Shown piece by piece: positions 7,546-16,218 of a stretch of 64,000 nucleotides of DNA. Every line of letters begins with the position of its first letter. Within the stretch, counting starts at the first letter, position 1. Where the stretch lies: NCBI RefSeq assembly GCF_021049245.1, contig NZ_CP088020.1, forward strand, positions 626,001 to 690,000, in the 5' to 3' direction. Both the position numbers and the translations under genes were made by a program. The stretch is from Radiobacillus kanasensis (GTDB taxonomy: Bacteria > Bacillota > Bacilli > Bacillales > Amphibacillaceae). Under the pieces are notes generated by a model, which was not told the DNA's origin, ran no database searches, and saw only the letters and a list, made by a program, of their open reading frames with translations.

Positions 7546-7961
7546 AACAAGATGAAATGGTTGCGTATATTTCGGATACTTTATCAGGAGATGTTCGGGT
7601 AGTTGTGGAAGAGCATTTGTACAACTGCGATGATTGTATGGCTCACTATCTGGAATGCTTGGAACAGGAAGCGAAAGATATCGCGATGAACGAATCCTTC
7701 ACAGATAAAACGATGACGATCATGGAAAGCATATATCCAACCGTTTCGAAGAATCCTGTCTACTCCAATACGAAAAATAAAACAATAGTTCACTATATAT
7801 TAGCTGCTTCTTTAACACTTATTTTAGTAATGTCGGGGGTCTTTCAAAATGCCTTAAGCATTACAGACGGACCAAAAATGCAAAATGACACGCCATTTAC
7901 CCATAAGATTATGGATAGAACAAGCGGGTTTCTTGATAAATGGTTAGAGGAGGGAAGATGA
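7533..7961 (+). CDS. Anti-sigma factor with zf-HC2 domain
   Basis: A single-pass membrane anti-sigma factor of the ZAS type. The zinc motif HxxxCxxC is EEHLYNCDDC near residue 28, and a membrane helix (IVHYILAASLTLILVMSGVF) follows around residues 87-106, leaving a short outside tail. It should hold the preceding sigma factor inactive at the membrane until a signal arrives. The start at 7533 has GGAAGGAGGAGG, and 13 nt overlap the sigma gene; its TGA stop overlaps the ATG of the next gene (ATGA at 7958). Confidence 0.9.
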   Translation: MEHVKQDEMVAYISDTLSGDVRVVVEEHLYNCDDCMAHYLECLEQEAKDIAMNESFTDKTMTIMESIYPTVSKNPVYSNTKNKTIVHYILAASLTLILVMSGVFQNALSITDGPKMQNDTPFTHKIMDRTSGFLDKWLEEGR

Positions 7962-9034
7962 TTATGAAGAAATCACCATTACTTGCATTGTTATGTAGCA
8001 TTATTCCGGGTGTAGGACATTTTTATATGGGAAGAAAATTAAGAGGTTTCATTTATCTTATCGCGTTTTTTGGTTCTTTATCTTTCGTTTTTATGTACAT
8101 GACCGTCAATTATTATGATGCGGAGGCACTGATATTAGTCCCATTGTTTATCTGGTTTGTTAATATCATCGATATCATCTTCACGTTGATGTATCGTCCA
8201 GGTAACACAGCGCAAGAAAAGGATTTTGAAAACATAAAACAGGATAATCAGCGTTTCCAAACGATTCTATTATCGTTCATTCCAGGTGTTGGCCATTTTA
8301 ATTTAGGTCTTAACCAAAGAGGACTAACGTTTTTAGTAGGATTCTTTGGAATAGGGACCATGGTGCTGTTTGTTTCCATTGTTACCCATCAAGGCGGATT
8401 TATAGTGTTCTTGTTAGCTCTTCCAATCATCTGGATCTATAGCTTGTTTGATACGATTCAGCTATTGAATAAAAAAGAAAATGGGGAAGCATTAGAAGAT
8501 AAAACGGTTTTAGATGACTTCAATAGCTTAAGGGAGCAAGGAAAGAAAAGCAGGATGCTTTCCACTGTCTTAGCTATTTTTCCTGGTGCAGGTCATATGT
8601 ATTTAGGTTTACAGAAGCGTGGCCTTCAACTAATGATTGCCTTTTTGTTATCTATCTATATCTTGGATGTGCTTCAACTATCTATCTTTTTATTTCTGAT
8701 CCCGATTATATGGTTCTTTAGCTTCTTTGATTGCTTGCAGCAGGCTAATCGAGTAGAAGCAGGTGTCGTAGAGGATGTACCGGTTGTCGATTATTTTATC
8801 AACCATCAAAAGTGGATAGGAATCGGACTTCTACTTTTAGGAGCGTTTTATCTTTTTGATTCGATCCTAGTTCCAACATTACTGTACAAAATTTCTGCAG
8901 CAATGCAAGTGGACCTATCCTATTTCTATCACAATTATTTTCAAGGATTAATTGTTTGTTTTCTACTCATTGCGGGAGGCTTCAAGCTTATTATGGGTTC
9001 TAGAAAAGAACAGAAGAAGGAGGCGAAGGAATGA
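7958..9034 (+). CDS. Polytopic membrane protein with three IPGxGH repeats
   Basis: A membrane protein of 358 aa with about ten hydrophobic segments. The motif IIPGVGHFYMGRKLRG recurs three times (near residues 14, 108 and 203, the later copies as FIPGVGHFNLGLNQRG and IFPGAGHMYLGLQKRG), each followed by two membrane helices, so the protein is an internal triplication of a TM2-like unit. Such motifs occur in small membrane proteins of unknown function. It is coupled to the anti-sigma gene by an ATGA overlap and to the next gene by another, so it is part of the sigma factor's response or sensing module. Function unknown. Confidence 0.8.
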   Translation: MIMKKSPLLALLCSIIPGVGHFYMGRKLRGFIYLIAFFGSLSFVFMYMTVNYYDAEALILVPLFIWFVNIIDIIFTLMYRPGNTAQEKDFENIKQDNQRFQTILLSFIPGVGHFNLGLNQRGLTFLVGFFGIGTMVLFVSIVTHQGGFIVFLLALPIIWIYSLFDTIQLLNKKENGEALEDKTVLDDFNSLREQGKKSRMLSTVLAIFPGAGHMYLGLQKRGLQLMIAFLLSIYILDVLQLSIFLFLIPIIWFFSFFDCLQQANRVEAGVVEDVPVVDYFINHQKWIGIGLLLLGAFYLFDSILVPTLLYKISAAMQVDLSYFYHNYFQGLIVCFLLIAGGFKLIMGSRKEQKKEAKE

Positions 9035-9945
9035 GACAATGGCGGGTTGGTTCTATATCGATGGGTGCAGCTCTAATTGGTCTAGGAATTGTTCTATTTC
9101 TAGCAACCTTGAATAAATGGGATCTATCAGTAGTGTCCTTATCGTGGCTACCCATCATTTTAATCATCCTAGGAATGGAAATGATTGTGTATCTGTTTCT
9201 TTCCAAAAAGGAACAGCCTATTGTAAAGTATGACATACTCTCCATCGTATTTATTTCTGTTCTCGGTGTCTTGGCGATTGGTTTATTTGTCTTATCTTCT
9301 TCGGGTTTAATTGGTCAGTTCACGCAGCTCGTTCATGCAAAAGAAAGTCAGGTTGCTCTACCAAAAGTTGAAAAAGCCTTGGGAGAGGATATCGAACAAA
9401 TTGTGATTCAATCGGAATCAGGTAATGATGTGACAATTGAGGCAAATGCATCAGATCAGTTGGACCTGTTTGGAACATATGTATCAACAACTATGGATGA
9501 ACCGATTGAGAAAGAGGATTATGCGAATATAACTCAATCAGGGAATACGCTGTACGTGCAACTGTTACGGGCACCGATGCAAGATTGGCTTGATGATGGC
9601 ATGTCCACCTACCAAATCACGATATCTTTGCCTGCAAATTTGGACGTGGAGGTTCGTTCCTATATCCAGCATGTTCAAATTCCGATGGATCTCATCCAAG
9701 GAAACTGGTATATCCAATCAGCAGAAGAAGTAGTCGCAAGTGGATGGCAAGAATCGAAAGTATCTTTCATTGCAAGTACTTCACATGTGGAAGAGCTAGT
9801 CTCTGTAAACTGGGATAAGCAAGAAGCTAGATCGGAGAAAAGGGAGTGGGAGGATCCACATGGCAAGACTTTAGAGAAAAACGTCAAGCAAGCAACAGCT
9901 CAGGTTTCTATTGCTGATACACAAAACATAATTGTAAAGCATTGA
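9031..9945 (+). CDS. Membrane-anchored protein with adhesin-like outer domain
   Basis: A 304-aa protein with three or four N-terminal hydrophobic helices (SMGAALIGLGIVLFLATL, WLPIILIILGMEMIVYLF, ILSIVFISVLGVLAIGLFVL) and a large outside C-terminal part rich in beta strands (for example TYQITISLPANLDVEVRSYI), resembling LiaF/DUF4097-type domains. It overlaps the previous gene at ATGA (9031-9034) and closes the sigma factor operon with a strong terminator. The layout suggests an envelope-stress module in which this protein and its neighbour sense or buffer the membrane; that is inference. Confidence 0.75.
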   Translation: MRQWRVGSISMGAALIGLGIVLFLATLNKWDLSVVSLSWLPIILIILGMEMIVYLFLSKKEQPIVKYDILSIVFISVLGVLAIGLFVLSSSGLIGQFTQLVHAKESQVALPKVEKALGEDIEQIVIQSESGNDVTIEANASDQLDLFGTYVSTTMDEPIEKEDYANITQSGNTLYVQLLRAPMQDWLDDGMSTYQITISLPANLDVEVRSYIQHVQIPMDLIQGNWYIQSAEEVVASGWQESKVSFIASTSHVEELVSVNWDKQEARSEKREWEDPHGKTLEKNVKQATAQVSIADTQNIIVKH

Positions 9946-9948
9946 GAA

Positions 9949-9997
9949 AAGAGAGGCTCTAGTAAAATGGAACTTTACTTGAGCCTCTCTTGTTTTT
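9949..9997. terminator. Terminator of the ECF operon (bidirectional)
   Basis: AAGAGAGGCTC and GAGCCTCTCTT enclose an inner GTAAA/TTTAC pair; GTTTTT follows on the plus strand and TTTTC on the minus strand, serving both convergent genes. Confidence 0.9.
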
Positions 9998-10442
9998 ATG
10001 TGAAAAATTCCCTTACAATCTTCCAATTAAAATATAGGAAAAGATATAAAATAGGGTAAATAACCGCGGAATATAACAGAGACCAATTGTTGTGGTAAAA
10101 GAACTCGGTCTGCAAAGCGATCCACTCATAGACAACTCCGAATATGGACCAACCGAAGATGTAACAAGTCTTTTTAGTTAGGGATTTTGCAACAGGGAAA
10201 AAATTTAAAAAGATGATATTAACGGCAGGGTAAATGCCAAGAATGGCAATTAAGTTTTCCCAGTCCACTCCTTTATCAAAGTAGCCATATAAATTCCACT
10301 TAAGATCTAGGAAGATATCAGTGACTAGGTTAAGAACGACCGCAAACAAAGACGTTGTGTACATTTCCGATCGAGTGAGTTGTTTCGGAATGAAGTAGGC
10401 GAGTAAACTTAGAATGATGGCTGTTCCAGTCATCAAGATCAT
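9996..10442 (-). CDS. CBO0543-family membrane protein
   Basis: A 148-aa protein with four to five membrane helices. The C-terminal block YEWIALQTEFFYHNNWSLLYSAVIYPILYLFLYFN fits the CBO0543 family found across Bacilli and Clostridia, and the conserved DLKWNLYGYF stretch is also there. Function is unknown. It begins with an ATG at 10442; upstream CCCCTTTTTT on the plus strand gives a minus-strand AAAAAAGGGG that serves as ribosome binding site. It is monocistronic. Confidence 0.78.
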   Translation of the reverse strand: MILMTGTAIILSLLAYFIPKQLTRSEMYTTSLFAVVLNLVTDIFLDLKWNLYGYFDKGVDWENLIAILGIYPAVNIIFLNFFPVAKSLTKKTCYIFGWSIFGVVYEWIALQTEFFYHNNWSLLYSAVIYPILYLFLYFNWKIVREFFT

Positions 10443-10581
10443 ATGCGGTATATAGTGTCCCCTTTTTTAAGTTTTGGTGTCTGTTTGCTTGTCATTCTAT
10501 CCCTACATTCTTTTGAGATTTTACTTATTACTATTTGATATGGTCGGAAATTTATGCTCGTTATTTTTAGGTGCATGTAAA

Positions 10582-10609
10582 AAACGGGGCGCGAATTTGC
10601 ACCCCGTTT
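10582..10609 (-). terminator. Terminator of the AGCS symporter gene
   Basis: On the minus strand AAACGGGGTGC and GCGCCCCGTTT form an 11-bp hairpin followed by TTT, 20 nt after the stop codon. Confidence 0.88.
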
Positions 10610-10627
10610 CAAATTATTAGGAAGATA

Positions 10628-11995
10628 TTAACTCGCGTTACTCTGCGCTCGTTCTTGTTCGCGTTCTTCTCTTGCAATTTTAAAGAAGCGCTTTGTCTCC
10701 GCAGCGACCACTCCAGAAAGGCCGAGTAGTCCGATTAAGTTCGGGAATGCCATTAAGCCGTTCATAATATCCGCAATACCCCATACAGCATCAAGACCTG
10801 CAACTGCACCTACTAAGACAAATAGGACGAATACGGCACGATAGTAGGCAATCGATTTATCGCTAAATAGATAACTGAAACATTTTTCTCCGTAGTAAGA
10901 CCAGCCGACAATCGTAGAGAAAGCAAAGAAGATGGTTCCGATCGTTACAATGTACATACCTGCATCTCCGAGGAATAAGGAGAAGGACTCTGTTGTAAGG
11001 GCAGCCCCTTCCAATCCACCAGCATACATATCTGCCATAACGATGGTAACACCTGTGATGGTACAAACAAGAATCGTATCAATAAACACCTGTGTCATCG
11101 ATACTAGTGCTTGTCGCGCTGGGTAATCTGTTTTTGCAGCGGCAGCAGCAATTGGTGCAGAACCGAGACCTGCCTCATTGGAGAACACTCCACGGGCTAC
11201 CCCATAACGAATGGCTGTACCTAATAGCCCACCACCGATAGCGCTTCCAGTAAAGGCATCGGAGAAAATAGTACTAAATGCTGTAGGTAATAAATCAAAA
11301 TTAAGAATGATAATGATAAGTCCACCTAAGATGTAGAAGGCAGCCATGATTGGAACAAAGAATGACGTTACTCGTCCAATGCTTTTTACACCGCCAAGAA
11401 TTACAACACCGGCCAATACAGCTAAAACAACCCCTGTTATCCATGTTGGGACACTAAAAGAAGATTCAAGGACATCAGATACTGTATTGGATTGCACCAT
11501 ATTTCCGATTCCGAAAGCTGCAAAGGAACCAAAAATGGCAAATAAAATACCGAGCCATTTGGCATTCAGTCCTTTTTCTAAGTAATACATCGGACCACCA
11601 GACATTTCCCCACGACTGTTGGTCACACGATATTTAACCGCTAAAACAGCTTCGGCATATTTCGTAGCCATTCCAAGTAGGGCTGTTAGCCACATCCAAA
11701 ATACGGCTCCAGGTCCCCCTAACACAACAGCTGTTGCTACACCGGCGATATTACCTGTACCAATTGTAGCGGCCATCGCAGTAGTGAGCGCTTGATAGTG
11801 ACTGATGTCACCTTGTGACTTTTTGTCTTGCTTTCCGGGACTAAATGCTAGCTTTAAAGCATAAGGTAGGCTTCGAATCTGCAAAAAACCTAAGCGAATC
11901 GTAAGGTATAATCCGGTTCCGACGAGAAGAATAAGAAGAGGTGCTCCCCACACATAGCCGCTGATCTTACCAATGATCTCCATAAACGTTTCCAT
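10628..11995 (-). CDS. Sodium:alanine/glycine symporter (AGCS family)
   Basis: A 455-aa secondary transporter with about ten membrane helices, which takes up alanine or glycine with sodium. The family signature GGPGAVFWMWLTALLGMATKYAEA is present, as are ATIGTGNIAGVATA and GVARGVFSNEAGLGSAPIAAAAA. It is closest to the AlsT/YrbD/DagA-type proteins; the exact amino acid cannot be told. The start at 11995 follows AAAAGGGGGAG; an in-frame start at 12025 would place that site within the gene. It is a single-gene unit with a terminator. Confidence 0.93.
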   Translation of the reverse strand: METFMEIIGKISGYVWGAPLLILLVGTGLYLTIRLGFLQIRSLPYALKLAFSPGKQDKKSQGDISHYQALTTAMAATIGTGNIAGVATAVVLGGPGAVFWMWLTALLGMATKYAEAVLAVKYRVTNSRGEMSGGPMYYLEKGLNAKWLGILFAIFGSFAAFGIGNMVQSNTVSDVLESSFSVPTWITGVVLAVLAGVVILGGVKSIGRVTSFFVPIMAAFYILGGLIIIILNFDLLPTAFSTIFSDAFTGSAIGGGLLGTAIRYGVARGVFSNEAGLGSAPIAAAAAKTDYPARQALVSMTQVFIDTILVCTITGVTIVMADMYAGGLEGAALTTESFSLFLGDAGMYIVTIGTIFFAFSTIVGWSYYGEKCFSYLFSDKSIAYYRAVFVLFVLVGAVAGLDAVWGIADIMNGLMAFPNLIGLLGLSGVVAAETKRFFKIAREEREQERAQSNAS

Positions 11996-12117
11996 AAAAC
12001 TCCCCCTTTTTAATAGTCCGTACAATTAGAATTTTCCGAAAACAACAAGGAAAAGTCAAGCCCTCTTCCAGAAAAATAGGGTAATGTGCTCATCTAGGAA
12101 ATGATAAAATTTATGTA

Positions 12118-12276
12118 TGTGGACAACTTGGTTAAGAAGTAGGGCCACTTCAGCTCCAGCCCAGATACGCGAGGGCTAGATACGAACGTCCAGCAGTTCC
12201 CCTACAGGGACAAGCTCTGTCACTTGCGGAGGCCAACTTATGCCGTCGTATTTGATCAAGCCGCTTCGCTCCTAAC
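12118..12276 (+). repeat. Dispersed intergenic repeat, copy B
   Basis: It begins TGTGGACAAC, has GGGCCACTTCAGCTCCAG and ends CCGCTTCGCTCCTAAC, the same block order as copies A and C. It fills most of the space between the symporter and the yfkJ gene; I see no gene here. Confidence 0.55.
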
Positions 12277-12352
12277 GCGATCAGCAATGCTTATGGATGC
12301 AAAGATGAATAATGTATAATTAGTTTCAGTAATATAAGGAGGGGTACTACCT

Positions 12353-12829
12353 ATGGTACGAGTATTATTTCTATGTTTGGGGAATATTTGTCGGTCACCG
12401 ATGGCAGAAGCGGTTTTTCGCCATTTCATAAAAATTGAAGGTTTGGAACAGGATATAGAGGTGGATTCGGCGGGGATTGGAAGTTGGCATGAAGGTAATC
12501 CGCCACACCAAGGTACACAAAGCATCTTAAACCAGCACTCCATATCATTTGATGGAATGGTTGCACGCCAAGTAAAGGAACAGGATAAGGATGACTTCCA
12601 TTACATCATTGCGATGGATGATCAAAATATACAAGACTTAAAGGAGTTCATTCCGGTTTCGGAAGGTGTTGTGATCAAAAAACTAACGGATTACATATCT
12701 GATAAGACAGTTGTACATGTACCAGATCCATACTTTACTGGAGATTTTGACTACACGTATAAACTCATAAGTGAAGGCTGTCGAGAACTTCTCGAACAAA
12801 TAAAACAGGAATTACGAAGAGAGGGATAA
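12353..12829 (+). CDS. yfkJ: Low-molecular-weight protein tyrosine phosphatase (YfkJ)
   Basis: A 158-aa cytoplasmic phosphotyrosine phosphatase. The P-loop CX5R is FLCLGNICRSPMAEAVF at residues 6-22 (catalytic Cys, Arg) and the general acid lies in VPDPYFTG near residue 125. Length and sequence match the LMW-PTP family and B. subtilis YfkJ, which contributes to ethanol-stress resistance. The start follows AAGGAGGGG. It overlaps nothing but is 2 nt from the next gene, reproducing the B. subtilis yfkJ-yfkI-yfkH order. Confidence 0.93.
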   Translation: MVRVLFLCLGNICRSPMAEAVFRHFIKIEGLEQDIEVDSAGIGSWHEGNPPHQGTQSILNQHSISFDGMVARQVKEQDKDDFHYIIAMDDQNIQDLKEFIPVSEGVVIKKLTDYISDKTVVHVPDPYFTGDFDYTYKLISEGCRELLEQIKQELRREG

Positions 12830-12831
12830 TC

Positions 12832-13128
12832 ATGGGGCAAAATAAAATGTTAAAAGGAATCCTCATTGGTGCTGTAGTAGGTGGTGCTATATCTCTATTG
12901 GATCGAACAACGAGAAAAGAAGTAATGAAGCACGGGAAGGCATTGATGGATTACAGTGTTTATTATAAAAATCATCCTTCTGAGGCTCTACAAGACGTAC
13001 AAGATTTTTATTCTGGTGTTTTACAAAAAGCCTCCACCTTTACGGATAATTCAGTGGATATGCTTAAGGATGTAGAGGATTTTTTGGAAAAGGTAAATCA
13101 TATCAGTAATCGTTCTAGTAACTCGTAA
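12832..13128 (+). CDS. yfkI: YtxH-type small membrane protein (YfkI position)
   Basis: A 98-aa protein with a glycine-rich N-terminal hydrophobic stretch, MLKGILIGAVVGGAISLLDRTTRKEV, followed by a charged helical tail, the pattern of YtxH-domain general-stress proteins. Its place between the phosphatase and the YihY-family gene is the same as that of yfkI in B. subtilis. Family function is unknown. It follows the phosphatase gene after 2 nt with AGAGAGGG as its ribosome binding site. Confidence 0.8.
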   Translation: MGQNKMLKGILIGAVVGGAISLLDRTTRKEVMKHGKALMDYSVYYKNHPSEALQDVQDFYSGVLQKASTFTDNSVDMLKDVEDFLEKVNHISNRSSNS

Positions 13129-13137
13129 GCAGAGAGG

Positions 13138-13977
13138 ATGAGAGGTTTGCATACCATAACATCATTCCTACGCCAATTAATCAGACGACTTTTAGAAGAT
13201 GATGTGTTTGGCTTGGCAGCTCAACTCGCCTATTTTTTCTTGCTATCTTTATTTCCATTCTTAATCTTTTTATTCACCTTAATTGGCTATCTTCCATTTG
13301 ATAAGATTAATGTTCTTGGGGTAATTTCGGACTACGCGCCACCCGACATAGTACATATGATTGAAACGAACCTGCAGGAGCTTGTTGAGCATAAGAGTGG
13401 GGGATTACTGTCTATTGGGATTATTGGTACGTTATGGTCGGCATCTAATGGGATTAACGCCATCATTCGTGCCTTTAACCATGCATATAACGTGGAAGAA
13501 GACCGATCCTTTATCGTAGCTCGTCTTATTGCGATTGTTCTTACCGTCTTTATGATCGTAGTGATTGGAGTTGCTTTCCTTTTGCCTATTTTCGGGCAAG
13601 CAATAGGGGTCTACGTATTTTCGATGTTTGGTTTATCCGAAGGTTTCCTTCAAGTATGGGAGGCGCTGCGTTGGGGTATTTCATCTGTTGTCATCATTAT
13701 TGTCCTTCTAGCGCTTTATAAAATAGCCCCAAATAAAAAGGTTAAGATAAAGAACGTAATAGTTGGGGCTGTTTTTGCAACCATTGCTTGGCAATTCGTT
13801 TCTTTGGCCTTTTCCTATTACGTTAGCTCGATTGGAAATTATACAGCGACTTATGGGAGCCTAGGTGGGGTTATTGTCTTAATGATATGGTTTTACTTAT
13901 CTGGGATTATTATCATAATGGGTGGAGAAATCAACGCATTACTTCGAGATATGAAGCATGAAAAAGCTGACCGATAA
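13138..13977 (+). CDS. yfkH: YihY/BrkB-family membrane protein (YfkH)
   Basis: A 279-aa protein with six membrane helices. The YihY/BrkB family features are seen: LAAQLAYFFLLSLFPFLIFL near residue 25, GIIGTLWSASNGINAIIRAFNHAYNVEE in the middle, and YGSLGGVIVLMIWFYLSGIIIIMGGEINA at the C-terminus. Family members were once called RNase BN but are membrane proteins of unknown transport role. It is the last gene of the yfkJ-I-H operon. The ATG at 13138 has GAGAGG directly upstream; a TTG at 13147 is a possible alternative. Confidence 0.9.
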   Translation: MRGLHTITSFLRQLIRRLLEDDVFGLAAQLAYFFLLSLFPFLIFLFTLIGYLPFDKINVLGVISDYAPPDIVHMIETNLQELVEHKSGGLLSIGIIGTLWSASNGINAIIRAFNHAYNVEEDRSFIVARLIAIVLTVFMIVVIGVAFLLPIFGQAIGVYVFSMFGLSEGFLQVWEALRWGISSVVIIIVLLALYKIAPNKKVKIKNVIVGAVFATIAWQFVSLAFSYYVSSIGNYTATYGSLGGVIVLMIWFYLSGIIIIMGGEINALLRDMKHEKADR

Positions 13978-13998
13978 AAGATATTCGATCAGCTTTTT
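13962..13998. terminator. Terminator between yfkH and the metal ATPase
   Basis: AAAAGCTGA-CCGA and TCGA-TCAGCTTTTTT form a long hairpin with flanking T run (plus) and A run (T run on minus), serving both convergent genes. Confidence 0.85.
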
Positions 13999-14005
13999 TA
14001 TGTCC

Positions 14006-15925
14006 CTATTTGGATGATAGTAACCTTAATCCATTTAATATAACTAAAATGGTACTGCCTTCGTGACCAATAACTCCAAAGGGTAGGTCAATCCATTGAG
14101 CAAAATTACTAGCGATTAATAGTAAAATGACGGCTGTTGAAAAAATAAGGTTCTGTTTTATGATGCGATTCATTTTCTTAGACAAATCAATTGCCTGAGC
14201 GATTTTCGTTAAGTCGTTTTTCATGAGAACGACATCAGCTGTTTCTAATGCAACATCAGAGCCTTCTCCCATAGCAATTCCAACATTGGCTGTTGCAAGA
14301 GCTGGAGCGTCGTTAATACCGTCTCCGACCATTGCAACGTTTTGGTACTTCACAATATGGGACACTTTATCATCTGGAAGACAGGATGCCACGTATTCAT
14401 CTATTCCGGCGTGTTTAGCGATAGCTTTTGCAGTTTCCGGCTGATCTCCTGTTAACATGACCGTCCGAATCCCGGTCTTTTTAAGAATCTCAATCGCATC
14501 TGCTGCATTTCTTCTAATTGTATCCTGTAAAGCGAATAGTCCAATCACTTTGCCATCTCGACTAACGACTACTACCGTTTTCCCTTCCCCTGCTAAACGG
14601 CTTATCATGCCGTTTTGGAAGGTTACTACATGATCTTCCCCTACTAGCTTAGCATTCCCGATCTTCCATTGTGTTCCGTCTATAACAGCCGCTACCCCTT
14701 TCCCGCTTTCATCTTGAATGAAGTCGACGTTAGGGACATTAAGCTGATGATGCGTCCGACTAGCCTCCACAATGGCTTTTGCTAACGGATGATTGGACTG
14801 TCGTTCGATTGCTTCGATGGTAGCATAAATAGAAGGGTCATTTTCTATAAAGAATGTATCTGTAACGACAGGTTTTCCGTTCGTTAATGTACCGGTTTTA
14901 TCAAAGACGATAGTCTGGATACTGGCAAGCTGCTCGGCATATACTCCACCTTTAAATAAAATACCTTGCTTCGCTCCTCGCGAAATAGCGGACAAGGTGG
15001 CAGGCATAATGGATGCGACGACGGCACATGGAGATGCAACGACGAGTAGAACCATCGCGCGATAGATGGTTTCAGACCAGCTCCAACCTAAAAAAAAGTG
15101 AGGCAAGAACATCATTAAAGCCACGGATACGAGCACAATTTTTACATACAACCCTTCAAAGCGTTCAATCATTTGTTGAGAAGGGGATTTTTGATCCTGT
15201 GCCGATTGCACCATATTAATAATCTTTTGGAACAGAGTTTCACTAGATAATGTGGTCATCTCTACTTTAATACTGGATGAACCATTTATCGTTCCGGCAA
15301 ACACTGTACTTCCTATTTGTTTAGCAACCGGGATCGACTCCCCAGTTATGGCGCTCTCATCAATGGCTGTTTCCCCTTGAATAATGGTGCCATCTACTGG
15401 CATTCTTTCTCCTGGCTTAACAAGAATGATATCGCCTTTTTTTAAAGAAGCTACTGGAACGATTTCCTCGATGTCATGACTAATTCGAAGTGCTTCCTCT
15501 GGTTGTAGCGCAAGTAGGTTGGAAAGCTCTTGTTCATTTTTATTTAACGTATAAGTCTCAAGTGCCCCAGATAAGGCGAAAATAAAAATAAGAATTGCGC
15601 CTTCCGTCCAATAGCCAATACTAGCAGCACCTATAGCCGCGAGTACCATTAACATCTCTACATTTAATGTTCGATTCTCTATCGTTTCTTGAATGCCTTC
15701 TTTGGCTTTTGCGTAGCCACCGATAAGAAAGGCAGCTACATGTATAACAATCCATGTAGATTCGGTTATATGGTTTTGATTAGTCCATACGTATAAAAGA
15801 AGTAAACCGCTTATAATGGCCGCTAAAAGCTCCCCGTGTTTTTTAAGAAATAAAATAAAAGGAGAGGGTAGCTTGAATGAATGGGTTATAAGGCTTTTAT
15901 CGGAAAGGGATGGCGGTAGATTCAT
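14006..15925 (-). CDS. pfeT: P1B-4 metal-exporting P-type ATPase (PfeT/ZosA-like)
   Basis: A 639-aa heavy-metal P-type ATPase that pumps a divalent metal out with ATP. Seen: TGES in the actuator domain, ASPCAVVASIMPATL in helix 6 (SPC metal site), DKTGTLTNG with the phosphorylated Asp, the HP pair in SNHPLAKAI, and GDGINDAPAL. The last helix holds GHEGST, and SPC plus HEGST is the P1B-4 signature (Fe2+/Co2+ exporters); there is no N-terminal CxxC metal domain. B. subtilis PfeT (formerly ZosA) is PerR-controlled, and a perfect PerR box lies 75 nt upstream here, so iron efflux is the best call. Start has AGAGGAGGAAC. Confidence 0.92.
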   Translation of the reverse strand: MNLPPSLSDKSLITHSFKLPSPFILFLKKHGELLAAIISGLLLLYVWTNQNHITESTWIVIHVAAFLIGGYAKAKEGIQETIENRTLNVEMLMVLAAIGAASIGYWTEGAILIFIFALSGALETYTLNKNEQELSNLLALQPEEALRISHDIEEIVPVASLKKGDIILVKPGERMPVDGTIIQGETAIDESAITGESIPVAKQIGSTVFAGTINGSSSIKVEMTTLSSETLFQKIINMVQSAQDQKSPSQQMIERFEGLYVKIVLVSVALMMFLPHFFLGWSWSETIYRAMVLLVVASPCAVVASIMPATLSAISRGAKQGILFKGGVYAEQLASIQTIVFDKTGTLTNGKPVVTDTFFIENDPSIYATIEAIERQSNHPLAKAIVEASRTHHQLNVPNVDFIQDESGKGVAAVIDGTQWKIGNAKLVGEDHVVTFQNGMISRLAGEGKTVVVVSRDGKVIGLFALQDTIRRNAADAIEILKKTGIRTVMLTGDQPETAKAIAKHAGIDEYVASCLPDDKVSHIVKYQNVAMVGDGINDAPALATANVGIAMGEGSDVALETADVVLMKNDLTKIAQAIDLSKKMNRIIKQNLIFSTAVILLLIASNFAQWIDLPFGVIGHEGSTILVILNGLRLLSSK

Positions 15926-15999
15926 ATAGGTTCCTCCTCTAATTGAGAATGATAATGACTTGCAGTTTCCTGAAATACTAGTTTAAGTAAGTGAGTTAT

Positions 16000-16014
16000 T
16001 TATAATTATTATAA
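16000..16014. promoter_or_regulatory. PerR box 1, perfect consensus
   Basis: TTATAATTATTATAA equals the PerR consensus TTATAATNATTATAA at all fixed positions. It lies 75 nt upstream of the metal ATPase start codon in the divergent region. PerR is the iron-dependent peroxide repressor. Confidence 0.85.
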
Positions 16015-16062
16015 ATAAATAGGTAAAATAATAATAACATTTATAAAAGATAAGTCAATAGA

Positions 16063-16077
16063 TTAGAATTATTATAA
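16063..16077. promoter_or_regulatory. PerR/Fur-like box 2, one mismatch
   Basis: TTAGAATTATTATAA differs from the PerR consensus at one position. It is on the side of the amino-acid ABC gene, 142 nt before its start, and may serve either promoter. Confidence 0.55.
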
Positions 16078-16218
16078 TTAAAGAAGAACTTTAGTGAAAC
16101 AGAGTGGATAAATTATAGAAACAGAAGCTAGAACTGTTGAATTATTAACGATTAGCTGTTATATTCTTAAGGAGAATTTTATATATAACAATAATTTTAG
16201 ATAGGTGGGATTAGGGAG

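Noticed and set aside
15940..15960. Fur box near the metal ATPase start
   Set aside because: TGAGAATGATAATGA matches the Fur consensus in too few positions; the PerR box is the better explanation.
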